A DNA stretch of 64,000 nucleotides from Furfurilactobacillus curtus. GTDB lineage: Bacteria; Bacillota; Bacilli; Lactobacillales; Lactobacillaceae. Location of the stretch: NCBI RefSeq assembly GCF_045862785.1, contig NZ_BQXO01000001.1, positions 434,001-498,000 on the forward strand, written 5' to 3'. The notes under the pieces were generated by a model that was not told the origin of the DNA, did not search any database, and saw only the letters and a program-made list of their open reading frames with translations. Position 1 is the stretch's first letter. Every line of letters starts with the position of its first letter. Of the stretch, positions 7,887 through 16,624 are shown one piece after another. A program made the translations under genes and the position numbers.

Positions 7887-10226
7887 TTAAACAGCCTGGT
7901 TCATTGCTTCCACCAACCAAGCTTTTAGTTGGGGGCCCTTTGAATACAGCAATTTTTCTTCCGCATCAATCCGCTGTAGCCGCTGATGATATGCTACCAT
8001 CTCTGATAATTTTGCAGGCTTTGGATCGCTGATGCCGTTCATCACACCAGATTCTATTCTAACAAACCCAGCTTCAAAAAACAGCTGAATCATGAAAATC
8101 AACTTGTTCAAATCAATCTTTAAAAAATCGGCGAGGACTGCCATCTGGTGCCCCACATCAACGTTTTGATGTGTTTTGACAAAGCTAAATAATTTGCCAT
8201 ATTCAGCCCGGCTTGGCATCCCACTCAAAAAAGCTGAATCCCGTTCATAGAAATAGGTTGTCAGCTCAGCTACCTGTGTCGCAGCTAAAACCTGTTGAAG
8301 ATCCGTTAACGCTGGTGGGCAATCTACAATGACCAAATCTTTAATGATCGCCGGTAACTCATCCACGCCAACTCGAATTACCTTGGCACCTTCGGACAAA
8401 TAAGGCTGTAACTGATCAGCCAGTTTACCTTGGAAGAATAAATAAGTCGCCGGTCGGGCAAACAAAGGCTTCGTCAGATTGTTAGTTCGGGTCAATACAA
8501 TGGCGACCCCTTCCACCTGAATGTCTTTCACCATCAATTGATAGGTTGTCCGCCCTTGCCAACTATTAGCAGAAAGCGTACCAATAACGGAAATATCCTC
8601 CGGGTTAGCCGCAACCTGCACTATCGCATCCCCAAAACCAAAAGCAATGGCTGGCACCGACGTTTGCTGATCGTCGACTAACATGAATTTTAAATGATTC
8701 TTTGCGGATCCCATCGTTTTGATATTATCAACACGGCTCGGCCGAATCTCAAAAATTGGCTGGGGATTGTCCATACCAAATGGTCCCAATTGTTGAACTT
8801 CCTGATAGGCTGATTCAGTTATTTCATTGGCCGCAAGTGTCGCTGTTACTGACAAAGTTGCCCTTTGGTCGACATCGATGGCTTGGCTTTTCCCGGCGTC
8901 GATCAATGTCTGCGTCAGTAAATTCAACTGCGTCTGTGCCACGGTTAGGCCACAAGCCATTGCATGTCCACCAAAAGCCACTAAATGGTCACGAATCGGA
9001 TTTAAAGCGGCAAACAGATCAAAGCCCTTAATACTGCGCCCGGAACCTTTCAGTGTGCCTTGATCCGGATTGTCACTTAACACCAATGTCGGTTTATGCG
9101 TTGCCTCGACGACTTTACTAGCAACGATCCCCAAAACCCCTTCATGCCATCCTTGACCATGAATAACTAGGACCGGTTGTGACTGATTTTCAGGCGCCTC
9201 AGCTTGCGTAAGCGCATCTGTGCTAATTGTTTTAACCAACTCTTGACGCACCTCATTTTGTTGATTAACTTGTTTCGCTAACTCATTGGCTCGATCTTCA
9301 TCTAAAGTCGTTAACAGTTCAACCGCCGGATTTGCGTCCCCTAAACGTCCTACGGCATTCAAGCGAGGTGCAATCCCAAAACCAACGTGTTCTTCATTGA
9401 TTGTAGTTGCGTCAATCCCAGCCGCTTTCATTAAGGCAATTAACCCGGGGCGTTGCGTTTGACTGATGACTTGCAGTCCAAATTTTACTAGTGCATGATT
9501 CTCATCAGTTAAGGGCACTAAATCAGCGATTTCACCAATGGCGACTAAATCCAATGCGTCGCTTAACTCATCTGCTGAAGCTTCTAACAAACTTTGTGCA
9601 ACTTTAAAGGCCACGCCAACACCAGACAGCCCTCCAAATGGATAGTGTCCTTGAGGGTGGCGAGGATGAATAATCGCAAAGGCATCCGGTAACTGGGCTG
9701 GTAATTCGTGATGATCCGTGACAACCACATCAACTTGCCGTTGTTTTGCCGCATCAATTGCCGCATGACCGGCGACGCCATTATCAACCGTCACAAATAA
9801 CTGAGTACCGGCGTCAATAAGGCGATTAAACGCCTCAACATTTGGACCATAGCCATCTGTAAAGCGATTCGGAATGTAGTAATTTACTTCAGCACCTAAT
9901 TGGGCCAGTGTTTCATACATTAGAGCCGTACTCGTTAAACCATCGGCATCATAGTCCCCGTAGATAGTAATTTGTTCGCCATTGGCCACTGCCGCTTGAA
10001 TTCGGGCCACACCTTTAGCCATATCAAACATCGTATTAGGATCATGAAGTTGTTCAATCGTTGGCGTTAGCCAGGCCTGCGCCTGTTCAACGGTGGTTAG
10101 TTGACGACTGATTAATAAGCGTGCTAAAAACGGTGTAATCTCTGCGTCTTTGGCTAACGCCGCCACCTGAGTTTCATCTGCAGGCGTGCTTTTCTTCCAA
10201 TTAAACTTGGCTTCTAACAAAATCAT
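7887..10226 (-). CDS. recJ: Single-stranded-DNA-specific exonuclease RecJ
   Basis: A 5'-3' exonuclease for single-stranded DNA in recombination and mismatch or base-excision repair. The 779-residue protein has the DHH-family motifs: DYDADG (91-96), VTVDNG (about 145-150) and DHH (171-173). A DHHA1 domain with the GGHAMACG segment and an OB-like region follow, then the long C-terminal extension typical of Lactobacillales RecJ. The ATG at 10226 follows AAGGGG closely; the TTG two codons downstream is an alternative. Together with apt it forms a conserved lactobacillar pair. Confidence 0.94.
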   Translation of the reverse strand: MILLEAKFNWKKSTPADETQVAALAKDAEITPFLARLLISRQLTTVEQAQAWLTPTIEQLHDPNTMFDMAKGVARIQAAVANGEQITIYGDYDADGLTSTALMYETLAQLGAEVNYYIPNRFTDGYGPNVEAFNRLIDAGTQLFVTVDNGVAGHAAIDAAKQRQVDVVVTDHHELPAQLPDAFAIIHPRHPQGHYPFGGLSGVGVAFKVAQSLLEASADELSDALDLVAIGEIADLVPLTDENHALVKFGLQVISQTQRPGLIALMKAAGIDATTINEEHVGFGIAPRLNAVGRLGDANPAVELLTTLDEDRANELAKQVNQQNEVRQELVKTISTDALTQAEAPENQSQPVLVIHGQGWHEGVLGIVASKVVEATHKPTLVLSDNPDQGTLKGSGRSIKGFDLFAALNPIRDHLVAFGGHAMACGLTVAQTQLNLLTQTLIDAGKSQAIDVDQRATLSVTATLAANEITESAYQEVQQLGPFGMDNPQPIFEIRPSRVDNIKTMGSAKNHLKFMLVDDQQTSVPAIAFGFGDAIVQVAANPEDISVIGTLSANSWQGRTTYQLMVKDIQVEGVAIVLTRTNNLTKPLFARPATYLFFQGKLADQLQPYLSEGAKVIRVGVDELPAIIKDLVIVDCPPALTDLQQVLAATQVAELTTYFYERDSAFLSGMPSRAEYGKLFSFVKTHQNVDVGHQMAVLADFLKIDLNKLIFMIQLFFEAGFVRIESGVMNGISDPKPAKLSEMVAYHQRLQRIDAEEKLLYSKGPQLKAWLVEAMNQAV

Positions 10227-10281
10227 TGTCCCCTTCGCCTAAAATCGCATTCAAACTGATTTAATTCAACATAACAGCAAG

Positions 10282-10309
10282 CAGCCAGACCATAAAAAGG
10301 TCTGGCTGT
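10282..10309. other. Intergenic hairpin between lapA-like gene and recJ
   Basis: CAGCCAGACC and GGTCTGGCTG form a ten-base stem around a seven-base loop. The T-rich tail is on the plus strand, where no gene ends, so it is more likely an mRNA-processing or attenuation element of the minus-strand operon than a normal terminator. Confidence 0.5.
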
Positions 10310-10325
10310 TTTATTAGCCCAACAA

Positions 10326-10703
10326 CTAGCGTGTTAAATGGTCGTCAGTCGGCGATTTCGTACCTAGTTGTTGTTGCAGCGTTTCAATCGTCTGTTCGCG
10401 TTGCTTAATCAATTGATCTAATTGATTGTTTTTTTGCGTTAATGTTTGGTTTTGCTGTTTCAATTGAACATTTTCCTGACCCACTTTAGCTTCATTAGGT
10501 TCCTTATCATGGTGACCACCCGCTGAAACTAATACCGTAATCAACGCGCCGAGCAACAGTGAAACAATCAAGATTAAAATCATTGGCCATCTCACCGTTG
10601 TAAAACCAAAGTGAATTGGTACTGAATTGCCATTCATTACGGCAAAAATCGCGATGATCAAAACCAACAGCAAGCCAACCACCAGTCGCCATTGATTCCT
10701 CAT
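10326..10703 (-). CDS. LapA domain (DUF1049) membrane protein
   Basis: A 125-residue protein with two hydrophobic helices (about 7-25 and 39-60) separated by the short MNGNSVPIHFGF linker typical of LapA/DUF1049 proteins. A Gln/Asn-rich, coiled-coil-like tail (about 75-115) follows. The family is linked to envelope assembly in proteobacteria; its job in lactobacilli is unknown. Its ATG overlaps the TGA of the upstream dehydrogenase (ATGA), so translation is probably coupled. Confidence 0.8.
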   Translation of the reverse strand: MRNQWRLVVGLLLVLIIAIFAVMNGNSVPIHFGFTTVRWPMILILIVSLLLGALITVLVSAGGHHDKEPNEAKVGQENVQLKQQNQTLTQKNNQLDQLIKQREQTIETLQQQLGTKSPTDDHLTR

Positions 10704-11569
10704 TCGACGGACTCCTGACTCGATTCACTCAAATGAATCCGTTTAGCTGGTCGTGGCTTGAACACTTGTGACATGATAAAGTCACCAACCCCGGGCATTA
10801 AATGATAGGCCACGGCAAGTGAACGGAAATAACGTGGAATGACTAAGCTGCGCACATGGTACCCAATGGCATCAATGATTCGCTGGGCAACTAGTTGTGG
10901 TGTCACCGTAAAGCTAGCGACACGCGCCAAATAATCACCCTGTTGATCAGCTACGTTAAAGAAGTTTGTGGCCACTGGTCCAGGGTTTACCGTTGTAACC
11001 TGGATCCCAAAAGGTTGTAACTCTTGACGCATAACGTCGCTATACCCCGTCACTGCAGCCTTGGTTGCCGTGTACACAGCTGAGTTCGGGGTTGGAATTA
11101 AGGCAGCAACTGAAGCAATATTTACAATTGCCCCATAATGTTTATCAATCATTTGACTCGCTAATCTGCGTGTAATGTAAATGAGGCCTAATACATTAAC
11201 AGCAAACATCTTTTGTGTTAAGGCCGCATCGGTCTCCAAACCAGGTTCCATATCGCCAAAACCGGCGGCATTAATCACGACGTCAACGGATCCGACTTCA
11301 TGCCCGATCAACGTTAATGTCTCATCAACCGCATCTGCATCGCTTAAATCCAACGGATAGGCAAACGCGGGCCGACCAGAGTAAATCATACACTGTTGCG
11401 CCACCTGCTTTAACTTTTGCTGGTTACGCGCAATTAAGACGACAATGGCGCCTCGCTGAGCAGCCTCAAAAGCCGTGGCCTGGCCAATCCCGGATGATGC
11501 ACCCGTAATTAACACAATTCGATTTTTCAAATTACGTAATTCTTTTAGTTTGCTCGATAAATTCATCAT
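10700..11569 (-). CDS. Short-chain dehydrogenase/reductase
   Basis: A classical SDR of 289 residues with cofactor motif TGASSGIG near the N-terminus, NAAG, the catalytic serine and the YTATK active-site pair. A C-terminal hydrophobic patch suggests membrane association, as in YqjQ-type SDRs. Its substrate is unknown. The ATG at 11569 lies eight bases after AGAGG; an in-frame GTG three codons upstream overlaps that site. It sits between rnz and lapA with little spacing, the usual place for this gene in lactobacilli. Confidence 0.88.
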   Translation of the reverse strand: MMNLSSKLKELRNLKNRIVLITGASSGIGQATAFEAAQRGAIVVLIARNQQKLKQVAQQCMIYSGRPAFAYPLDLSDADAVDETLTLIGHEVGSVDVVINAAGFGDMEPGLETDAALTQKMFAVNVLGLIYITRRLASQMIDKHYGAIVNIASVAALIPTPNSAVYTATKAAVTGYSDVMRQELQPFGIQVTTVNPGPVATNFFNVADQQGDYLARVASFTVTPQLVAQRIIDAIGYHVRSLVIPRYFRSLAVAYHLMPGVGDFIMSQVFKPRPAKRIHLSESSQESVE

Positions 11570-11606
11570 TCTACTCACCTCTGGGCCGACCAGCTAGTAG
11601 TCCGCC

Positions 11607-12536
11607 TTATTTTTTGAAAGGAATGTCAATGATATCAAAATCCCGCACAACTTTACTCCGCTTGAATGTTCGTTGTGCTTCGCGCTCTAACTCTTTGGCT
11701 CCTCTGCCATTATAACGCGCCGAGATATGATTCAACAGTAGTCGGCCAACATGTGCATCGCGAGCCACTTGAGCCGCCTGTTCACTTGTTGAGTGATAGT
11801 AATTATGCGCCATTTTGGTTTCATCTGCAGCAAAGGTGCTTTCGTGAACCAAAACATCTGCATCTACCGCTAATTCAATGGAGCGCCGATTTTTTCGCGT
11901 GTCGCCGAGAATCGTCACAATTCGCCCTTTTTGGGCTGGACCGATGAAATCTTGTCCATTAAGCGTTCGCCCATCTGGTAAAGTAACTGTTTTCCCGGCC
12001 TTCAACTGTCCGTAAACCGGGCCCGATGGCACCTTTTCTGTTCTTAATTTATCGACTAACAATTCGCCGCGATGATCTTTTTCAACGACTCGATAACCAA
12101 AAGTTAAAATCTTGTGATCCAATCGTTTGCAAGACACAGTGAACGTGGCGTCATCAAAAATGATACCATCGCCATTTAATTCCACAAATTTTAGCGGGTA
12201 GGTCAGTCCAGATTCGGACAACCGGAGACTTGTCTGAACGTACTCTTTGATGCCTCGCGGTCCATAAATCGTAAGCGGTTCATTGCCACCTTGAAATGAG
12301 CGAGAACTCAATAATCCAGGTAGTCCGAACAAATGATCACCGTGTAAATGGGTAATAAAAATTTTTTCGATCTTACGGGGTTTAATTGTGGTATTTAAGA
12401 TTTGATGTTGGGTAGCTTCTCCACAATCAAATAACCACAACGCATTTCGTTCATCCAATAATTTCAGCGCTAAACTAGAAACATTACGCGCCTTCGCCGG
12501 CGAACCAGCACCTGTTCCTAAAAATTCAATTTCCAT
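11607..12536 (-). CDS. rnz: Ribonuclease Z (tRNA 3' endonuclease)
   Basis: Cuts tRNA precursors lacking an encoded CCA, matching the CCA-less tRNA-Ser in this window. The 309-residue metallo-beta-lactamase protein has HLHGDH (63-68), a later ILGDTR segment supplying a metal-binding aspartate, VHESTF, and the terminal NHISARY histidine. The ATG at 12536 begins the conserved MEIEFLGTG; the longer in-frame extension lacks homology. It heads the rnz-SDR-lapA-recJ-apt operon. Confidence 0.95.
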   Translation of the reverse strand: MEIEFLGTGAGSPAKARNVSSLALKLLDERNALWLFDCGEATQHQILNTTIKPRKIEKIFITHLHGDHLFGLPGLLSSRSFQGGNEPLTIYGPRGIKEYVQTSLRLSESGLTYPLKFVELNGDGIIFDDATFTVSCKRLDHKILTFGYRVVEKDHRGELLVDKLRTEKVPSGPVYGQLKAGKTVTLPDGRTLNGQDFIGPAQKGRIVTILGDTRKNRRSIELAVDADVLVHESTFAADETKMAHNYYHSTSEQAAQVARDAHVGRLLLNHISARYNGRGAKELEREAQRTFKRSKVVRDFDIIDIPFKK

Positions 12537-12738
12537 ATCTATCCCGTTTCCTAAATTTAAAAATAACCCATCATCATTCATTGATCGGTCATTTGCCCTA
12601 GTTTCAAAAAATAATCTGCTCTCAATTTTACTGAACTTAACCATAAAAAACAATGGAAGTACACGGTCAGCAGTTTGATTCCGTGCCCATCCATCGAGCT
12701 GATCGTCACTTGCTTGACAGCAGAATGTGAGTCGATTG

Positions 12739-12747
12739 TGCTATGAT
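12739..12747 (+). promoter_or_regulatory. Extended -10 promoter for the orphan gene
   Basis: TGCTATGAT is an extended -10 (TG-N-TATGAT) 25 bases before the start codon at 12773. No clear -35 lies at the standard distance. Confidence 0.45.
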
Positions 12748-12772
12748 GACCGTACTTATCAGGAGGTTTTCT

Positions 12773-13051
12773 ATGCGTCTCGTTGATTTTTCCTTTGCGA
12801 CAGCTGATTACGATCTTAATCGACCACTCTTCATTTATGATGGAACCAATCCTCAACCTGTAACTGGTATCGAGATCGACTCAGCAACGCATCGCTTGCA
12901 ATTACGGGTTGGAACTAATTATCCCATCACCTTGGATCAATTTAACACACGAACAAAAAGAATTCCCGGTCACTGGCGTATTGTTATGCTGCCAACCAAC
13001 CGAGAATTATTTGGCTATCGACTAATCGGTGAAAAACTAGTTTTCATGTAA
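12773..13051 (+). CDS. Small protein of unknown function
   Basis: A 92-residue soluble protein rich in beta-forming residues, with no motif I recognise. The ATG at 12773 is six bases after a perfect AGGAGG, and an in-frame upstream extension is ignored because it precedes that site. An extended -10 supports expression. It diverges from rnz and ends eight bases from the convergent acetyltransferase gene. Pattern and size suggest a single small beta domain. Confidence 0.7.
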   Translation: MRLVDFSFATADYDLNRPLFIYDGTNPQPVTGIEIDSATHRLQLRVGTNYPITLDQFNTRTKRIPGHWRIVMLPTNRELFGYRLIGEKLVFM

Positions 13052-13059
13052 AGGTCTGT

Positions 13060-14982
13060 TTAGTGTCGATCAACGATTGTTTGGACGACTAGCTTAGTAT
13101 AAGCGAGGCTCCCCGCCGGATTAGGATGCACATGATCTTCGCCAAACCAACTGGGTTGATTATGACTAAGACCGTACCAATCCACCAAATAAACCTGTTT
13201 AGAGCGATCCGCATTAAATTTAATTAAGTCGTTAACCTGATTTTGCCAGTTCTTTGTTGGCACCACGGTGTTAACCCAGAACACTCGCCGTTTTGGACCA
13301 ATGGCTTTCAACACATCATCGACTTGTCCTTGAGTCATCGGCGAATTCGTCCCTAGATTAATAATCACATTAGGTGCCAAGAGGTGGCGATTTTTAAGAT
13401 CAGAAATAACGGCGGGCGCTTGCCAAACTTGCCGACCAACTTTTGCGTCCACATAAGCATGACCAAAAACTTGCTGCAGGTTATCTGCGTTATCTACCAA
13501 TACGGAGTCACCAATTGCCGTCACTGAGGTCTGTTGCGCCGCTAGCATCGTAGCAGGGGTTAATTTGAACTTGGCAGCCGTCTGTTTTTGTGATGGATTC
13601 AATTGTTTATCAGCTGCCGCGTTTGTTTGCCGCTTTTCCTTTCGTGAGGCATTTAGCGCGGCTTTTTCTTTTGCTATTTTGCGATTACGCACATCTGCTC
13701 GTTTTCCGGCCGCATCGATCTGCTTAGCTTGCGCGTTTTTGGCACCATTAACATGGCTTGGCGCTTGCACGAAACCGATCAAAGTTAACAAGGTTAAAAC
13801 TAACATCACACCGATAGTCCCTAACTTCACCGGTTGATTAAACCATTGCATCGGTTGCCGTATTTCATGCTGCCGTTGACGCCAGTTTACAGTCCAGCTT
13901 CGACCAGCTAACGGCTGTTCGATCAATCGATACGATAATTCTGTCACTGCCAAAATCAGTATCAGTTCGACCAATGAATTAAGCACTGGATGAGCCGCGA
14001 CGTTCACGACGCGCTGCTCATAGAAAACCATTACCGGAAATTGATATAGATAAATACCATAACTTCGTTTACCGATCCATGTGAATACGGGGTTGGTTAA
14101 CCAGCGATTCCAACTAGCTCCTGGATGAACAATCACCGCAATCATTAAAGTCGTGAGTACCGAAAACAAAGCCATGCCGCCGTGATAGGTGATGGCATCT
14201 GTTCCTGAGATTAACCAATACATTAGGACCATAACCGTTAAGCTAAGCCCACCGATCCAGTTCAACAGCCGTCGTCCCCCGGCTTTAAGCTGGGAATTAA
14301 GCTGACGTGATGGCCAAATCGTTGCCAACGCGGCGCCCAAGAACAGGGAAAAAGCCCGCGTATCCGAACCGTAATAAACTCGATTGATGCTCGCATCACC
14401 GTGATACAAAATAGCCATCAGCATCATTGACAAAATGGCTAATCCGGTCAATGTGCTGGCAATTTTGGCTCGTTGTTTCAACCATTTGACGAGCCCCCAA
14501 ATCACAAATGGCCAGATTAGATAAAACTGTCCCTCAATGGATAATGTCCACAGGTGCGTAAACGGCGACTCACCGTTAAATCGATCAAAATAAGATTGGC
14601 CGTGGCCAATTTCAAACCAATTATAGACGTACAGCACATTCGTAATAATTGTTGCGCGTAAACCAGCCAGCAGCGGCCGGGCAAACACCGTGATATAGGC
14701 ACTGGTACTAATCAACATGGCAAATAATGCCGGTGACAATCGTTTTAACCGATGACGATAAAATTGTCCAACTGAAAATGCATTTCCATGATGGATCTGG
14801 TTCAAAAAACTATCGGTCACTAAATAACCAGTCAGACCAAAAAAGATGGGTACCCCAAGGAACCCACCTGGTAAAAACGCAGGTAACAAATGATATGCAA
14901 TGACACCCAGTACCGCAATGGTTCGAAAACCATCGATACCAGTGATATAGTGCCGCTGTTTAGGCACTGTTTTTACTGCCAT
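13060..14982 (-). CDS. OatA-like peptidoglycan O-acetyltransferase
   Basis: Predicted to acetylate cell-wall sugars, which in OatA gives lysozyme resistance. The 640-residue protein has an acyltransferase-3 membrane domain (about 10-360, ten or so helices, starting GIDGFRTIAVLGVIAYH). A basic Lys/Ala/Gln-rich linker (about 395-455) follows, then an extracellular SGNH esterase domain with nucleophile motif GDSV and terminal DHVHP giving the Asp-His pair. ATG at 14982 is seven bases after AGAGGG. Whether it modifies GlcNAc or MurNAc cannot be told. Confidence 0.88.
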   Translation of the reverse strand: MAVKTVPKQRHYITGIDGFRTIAVLGVIAYHLLPAFLPGGFLGVPIFFGLTGYLVTDSFLNQIHHGNAFSVGQFYRHRLKRLSPALFAMLISTSAYITVFARPLLAGLRATIITNVLYVYNWFEIGHGQSYFDRFNGESPFTHLWTLSIEGQFYLIWPFVIWGLVKWLKQRAKIASTLTGLAILSMMLMAILYHGDASINRVYYGSDTRAFSLFLGAALATIWPSRQLNSQLKAGGRRLLNWIGGLSLTVMVLMYWLISGTDAITYHGGMALFSVLTTLMIAVIVHPGASWNRWLTNPVFTWIGKRSYGIYLYQFPVMVFYEQRVVNVAAHPVLNSLVELILILAVTELSYRLIEQPLAGRSWTVNWRQRQHEIRQPMQWFNQPVKLGTIGVMLVLTLLTLIGFVQAPSHVNGAKNAQAKQIDAAGKRADVRNRKIAKEKAALNASRKEKRQTNAAADKQLNPSQKQTAAKFKLTPATMLAAQQTSVTAIGDSVLVDNADNLQQVFGHAYVDAKVGRQVWQAPAVISDLKNRHLLAPNVIINLGTNSPMTQGQVDDVLKAIGPKRRVFWVNTVVPTKNWQNQVNDLIKFNADRSKQVYLVDWYGLSHNQPSWFGEDHVHPNPAGSLAYTKLVVQTIVDRH

Positions 14983-15030
14983 GTGAAAACCCTCTAATTT
15001 CCTCACAAACTCATCTTGCTGGCAATGCGA

Positions 15031-16353
15031 TTATTCAATAAAGTCAAACGTAAAGTCTAAGATCTGAACCATATCGCCATCCTTAGCTCCAGCCTCTCGC
15101 AGAGCATCATCGACTCCCAGACCTCGTAATTGGCGGGCAAAACGAATCATGCTTTGCTCATGTTGTGTATTCGTCATCTTAAATAACCGTTCAAGTTTGT
15201 CACCACTGAGTACCCACGTGCCATCCTCGTCTTGATCAACAGTGAATGCTGGAACTTCTTCTGGATCAAATTGATATAGTACGCCATCCGTTGGTTCATC
15301 CACTGCTGGCTTAAAGACTGGTGTTGTCGCCAATAGATCGGCGGTCGCATTAATCAATGGCGTCAGTCCTTCGTGCGTCACTGATGAGATGGCGAGCACT
15401 TGCGGCGTAGTCGATAGGCTATCATCTGCGGCGATGGCGGCCTTGAACGCGTCAAAGCGCTCTTGGGCACCAGGCAAGTCCATCTTAGTAGCCACTACGA
15501 TCTGCGGTCGCTCCAGTAAATCCGCATCGTATTCTCCTAACTCCTTATTGATGGCTCGAAAAGCATCAATTGGCAACTGACTCGTCGTTTCATCCATAAA
15601 TTCATCGCCGCCCATTGCGACTAAATGAAGCAAAACCCGGGTTCTTTCCACGTGTCGTAAGAATTGGAATCCAAGTCCCACCCCATCACTTGCACCTTCA
15701 ATCAATCCTGGCAAGTCGGCCATCACAAAGTCGCGTCCGTCTTCTAAACGAACCATGCCGATATTGGGATCAATCGTCGTAAAATGATAGGCGGCGATTT
15801 TCGGCTTCGCATTCGTAATGACTGACATCAGTGTTGATTTACCGACGGAAGGAAAACCAACCAACCCCACATCAGCTAACAATTGAAGCTCTAAGCCAAT
15901 ACGACGCTCTTGCCCGGGCTCACCATTTTCAGCGATCTCGGGAGCAGGGTTTTTTGGTGTCGCAAATTTCATATTGCCACGGCCACCACGGCCACCCTTG
16001 GCAATAACTAACTGTTCGCCGGGTTCCGTGAGATCACCTAACACTTCATCTGTATCTAAATCTCGAATAATGGTTCCGCCAGGCACCTTAACGATCAAAT
16101 CCACCGCGGATCGACCAGTCATTCCCTTTGTCATCCCGTTACCGCCATGTTTAGCCTTATAATGGCGGTTATACCGAAAGTCCATTAACGTGCGCAGACC
16201 TTCGTCAACAACCATGATGACATTACCACCATGACCGCCATCACCACCAAATGGTCCACCATTGGCAACAAATTTTTCTCGACGAAAGGAAACAATTCCG
16301 TTGCCGCCGTTACCGCCCTTTACTTCAATTGTTGCTTGATCTACAAATGCCAT
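15031..16353 (-). CDS. obgE: Obg family GTPase
   Basis: A 440-residue essential GTPase for 50S ribosome maturation and stress response. The glycine-rich Obg fold (1-158, GGNGGNG and similar) precedes the G domain with GFPSVGKST, TTIDPNIG, DLPGLIEGA and ATKMD. The C-terminal OCT domain (about 350-430) is present, as in Gram-positive Obg. ATG follows GGAG. It lies downstream of uvrC but is separated by about 270 bases and a strong palindrome. Confidence 0.95.
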   Translation of the reverse strand: MAFVDQATIEVKGGNGGNGIVSFRREKFVANGGPFGGDGGHGGNVIMVVDEGLRTLMDFRYNRHYKAKHGGNGMTKGMTGRSAVDLIVKVPGGTIIRDLDTDEVLGDLTEPGEQLVIAKGGRGGRGNMKFATPKNPAPEIAENGEPGQERRIGLELQLLADVGLVGFPSVGKSTLMSVITNAKPKIAAYHFTTIDPNIGMVRLEDGRDFVMADLPGLIEGASDGVGLGFQFLRHVERTRVLLHLVAMGGDEFMDETTSQLPIDAFRAINKELGEYDADLLERPQIVVATKMDLPGAQERFDAFKAAIAADDSLSTTPQVLAISSVTHEGLTPLINATADLLATTPVFKPAVDEPTDGVLYQFDPEEVPAFTVDQDEDGTWVLSGDKLERLFKMTNTQHEQSMIRFARQLRGLGVDDALREAGAKDGDMVQILDFTFDFIE

Positions 16354-16560
16354 TTTATTCTCCGTCTCTTGTTGTATCTGCTCACGGTTCCTGACCGTGC
16401 TTCATTCGTTCAATTCCGCTCTCACCATTGTACAGTGCGATCCGCCGAAGGGCAAACAGAAACCGCGTTATCGACGTTTTAAACGAAATAAAAAAATCGT
16501 TAACTATTATAAATGAAGGATTTAGGACAAAAGCAAAATCTAAATTTCATAGTCAACTTA

Positions 16561-16613
16561 AATCGTAGAGAGCGAGGCATAAGTCGTTTGACTTATGCCC
16601 CGCTCTCACGATT
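16561..16613. repeat. Long imperfect palindrome downstream of uvrC
   Basis: An outer AATCGT/ACGATT and an inner 18-base arm (GAGAGCG-A-GGCATAAGTC) enclose a four-base loop with one mismatch. It may end uvrC transcription, though the T tail on the minus strand is weak. Such hairpins are often dispersed in lactobacillar genomes. Confidence 0.7.
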
Positions 16614-16624
16614 ATTGACATCTG

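Noticed and set aside
12714..12747. TTGACA plus TATGAT as a standard promoter
   Set aside because: The spacing is 22 bases, too long; the extended -10 alone is a better explanation.
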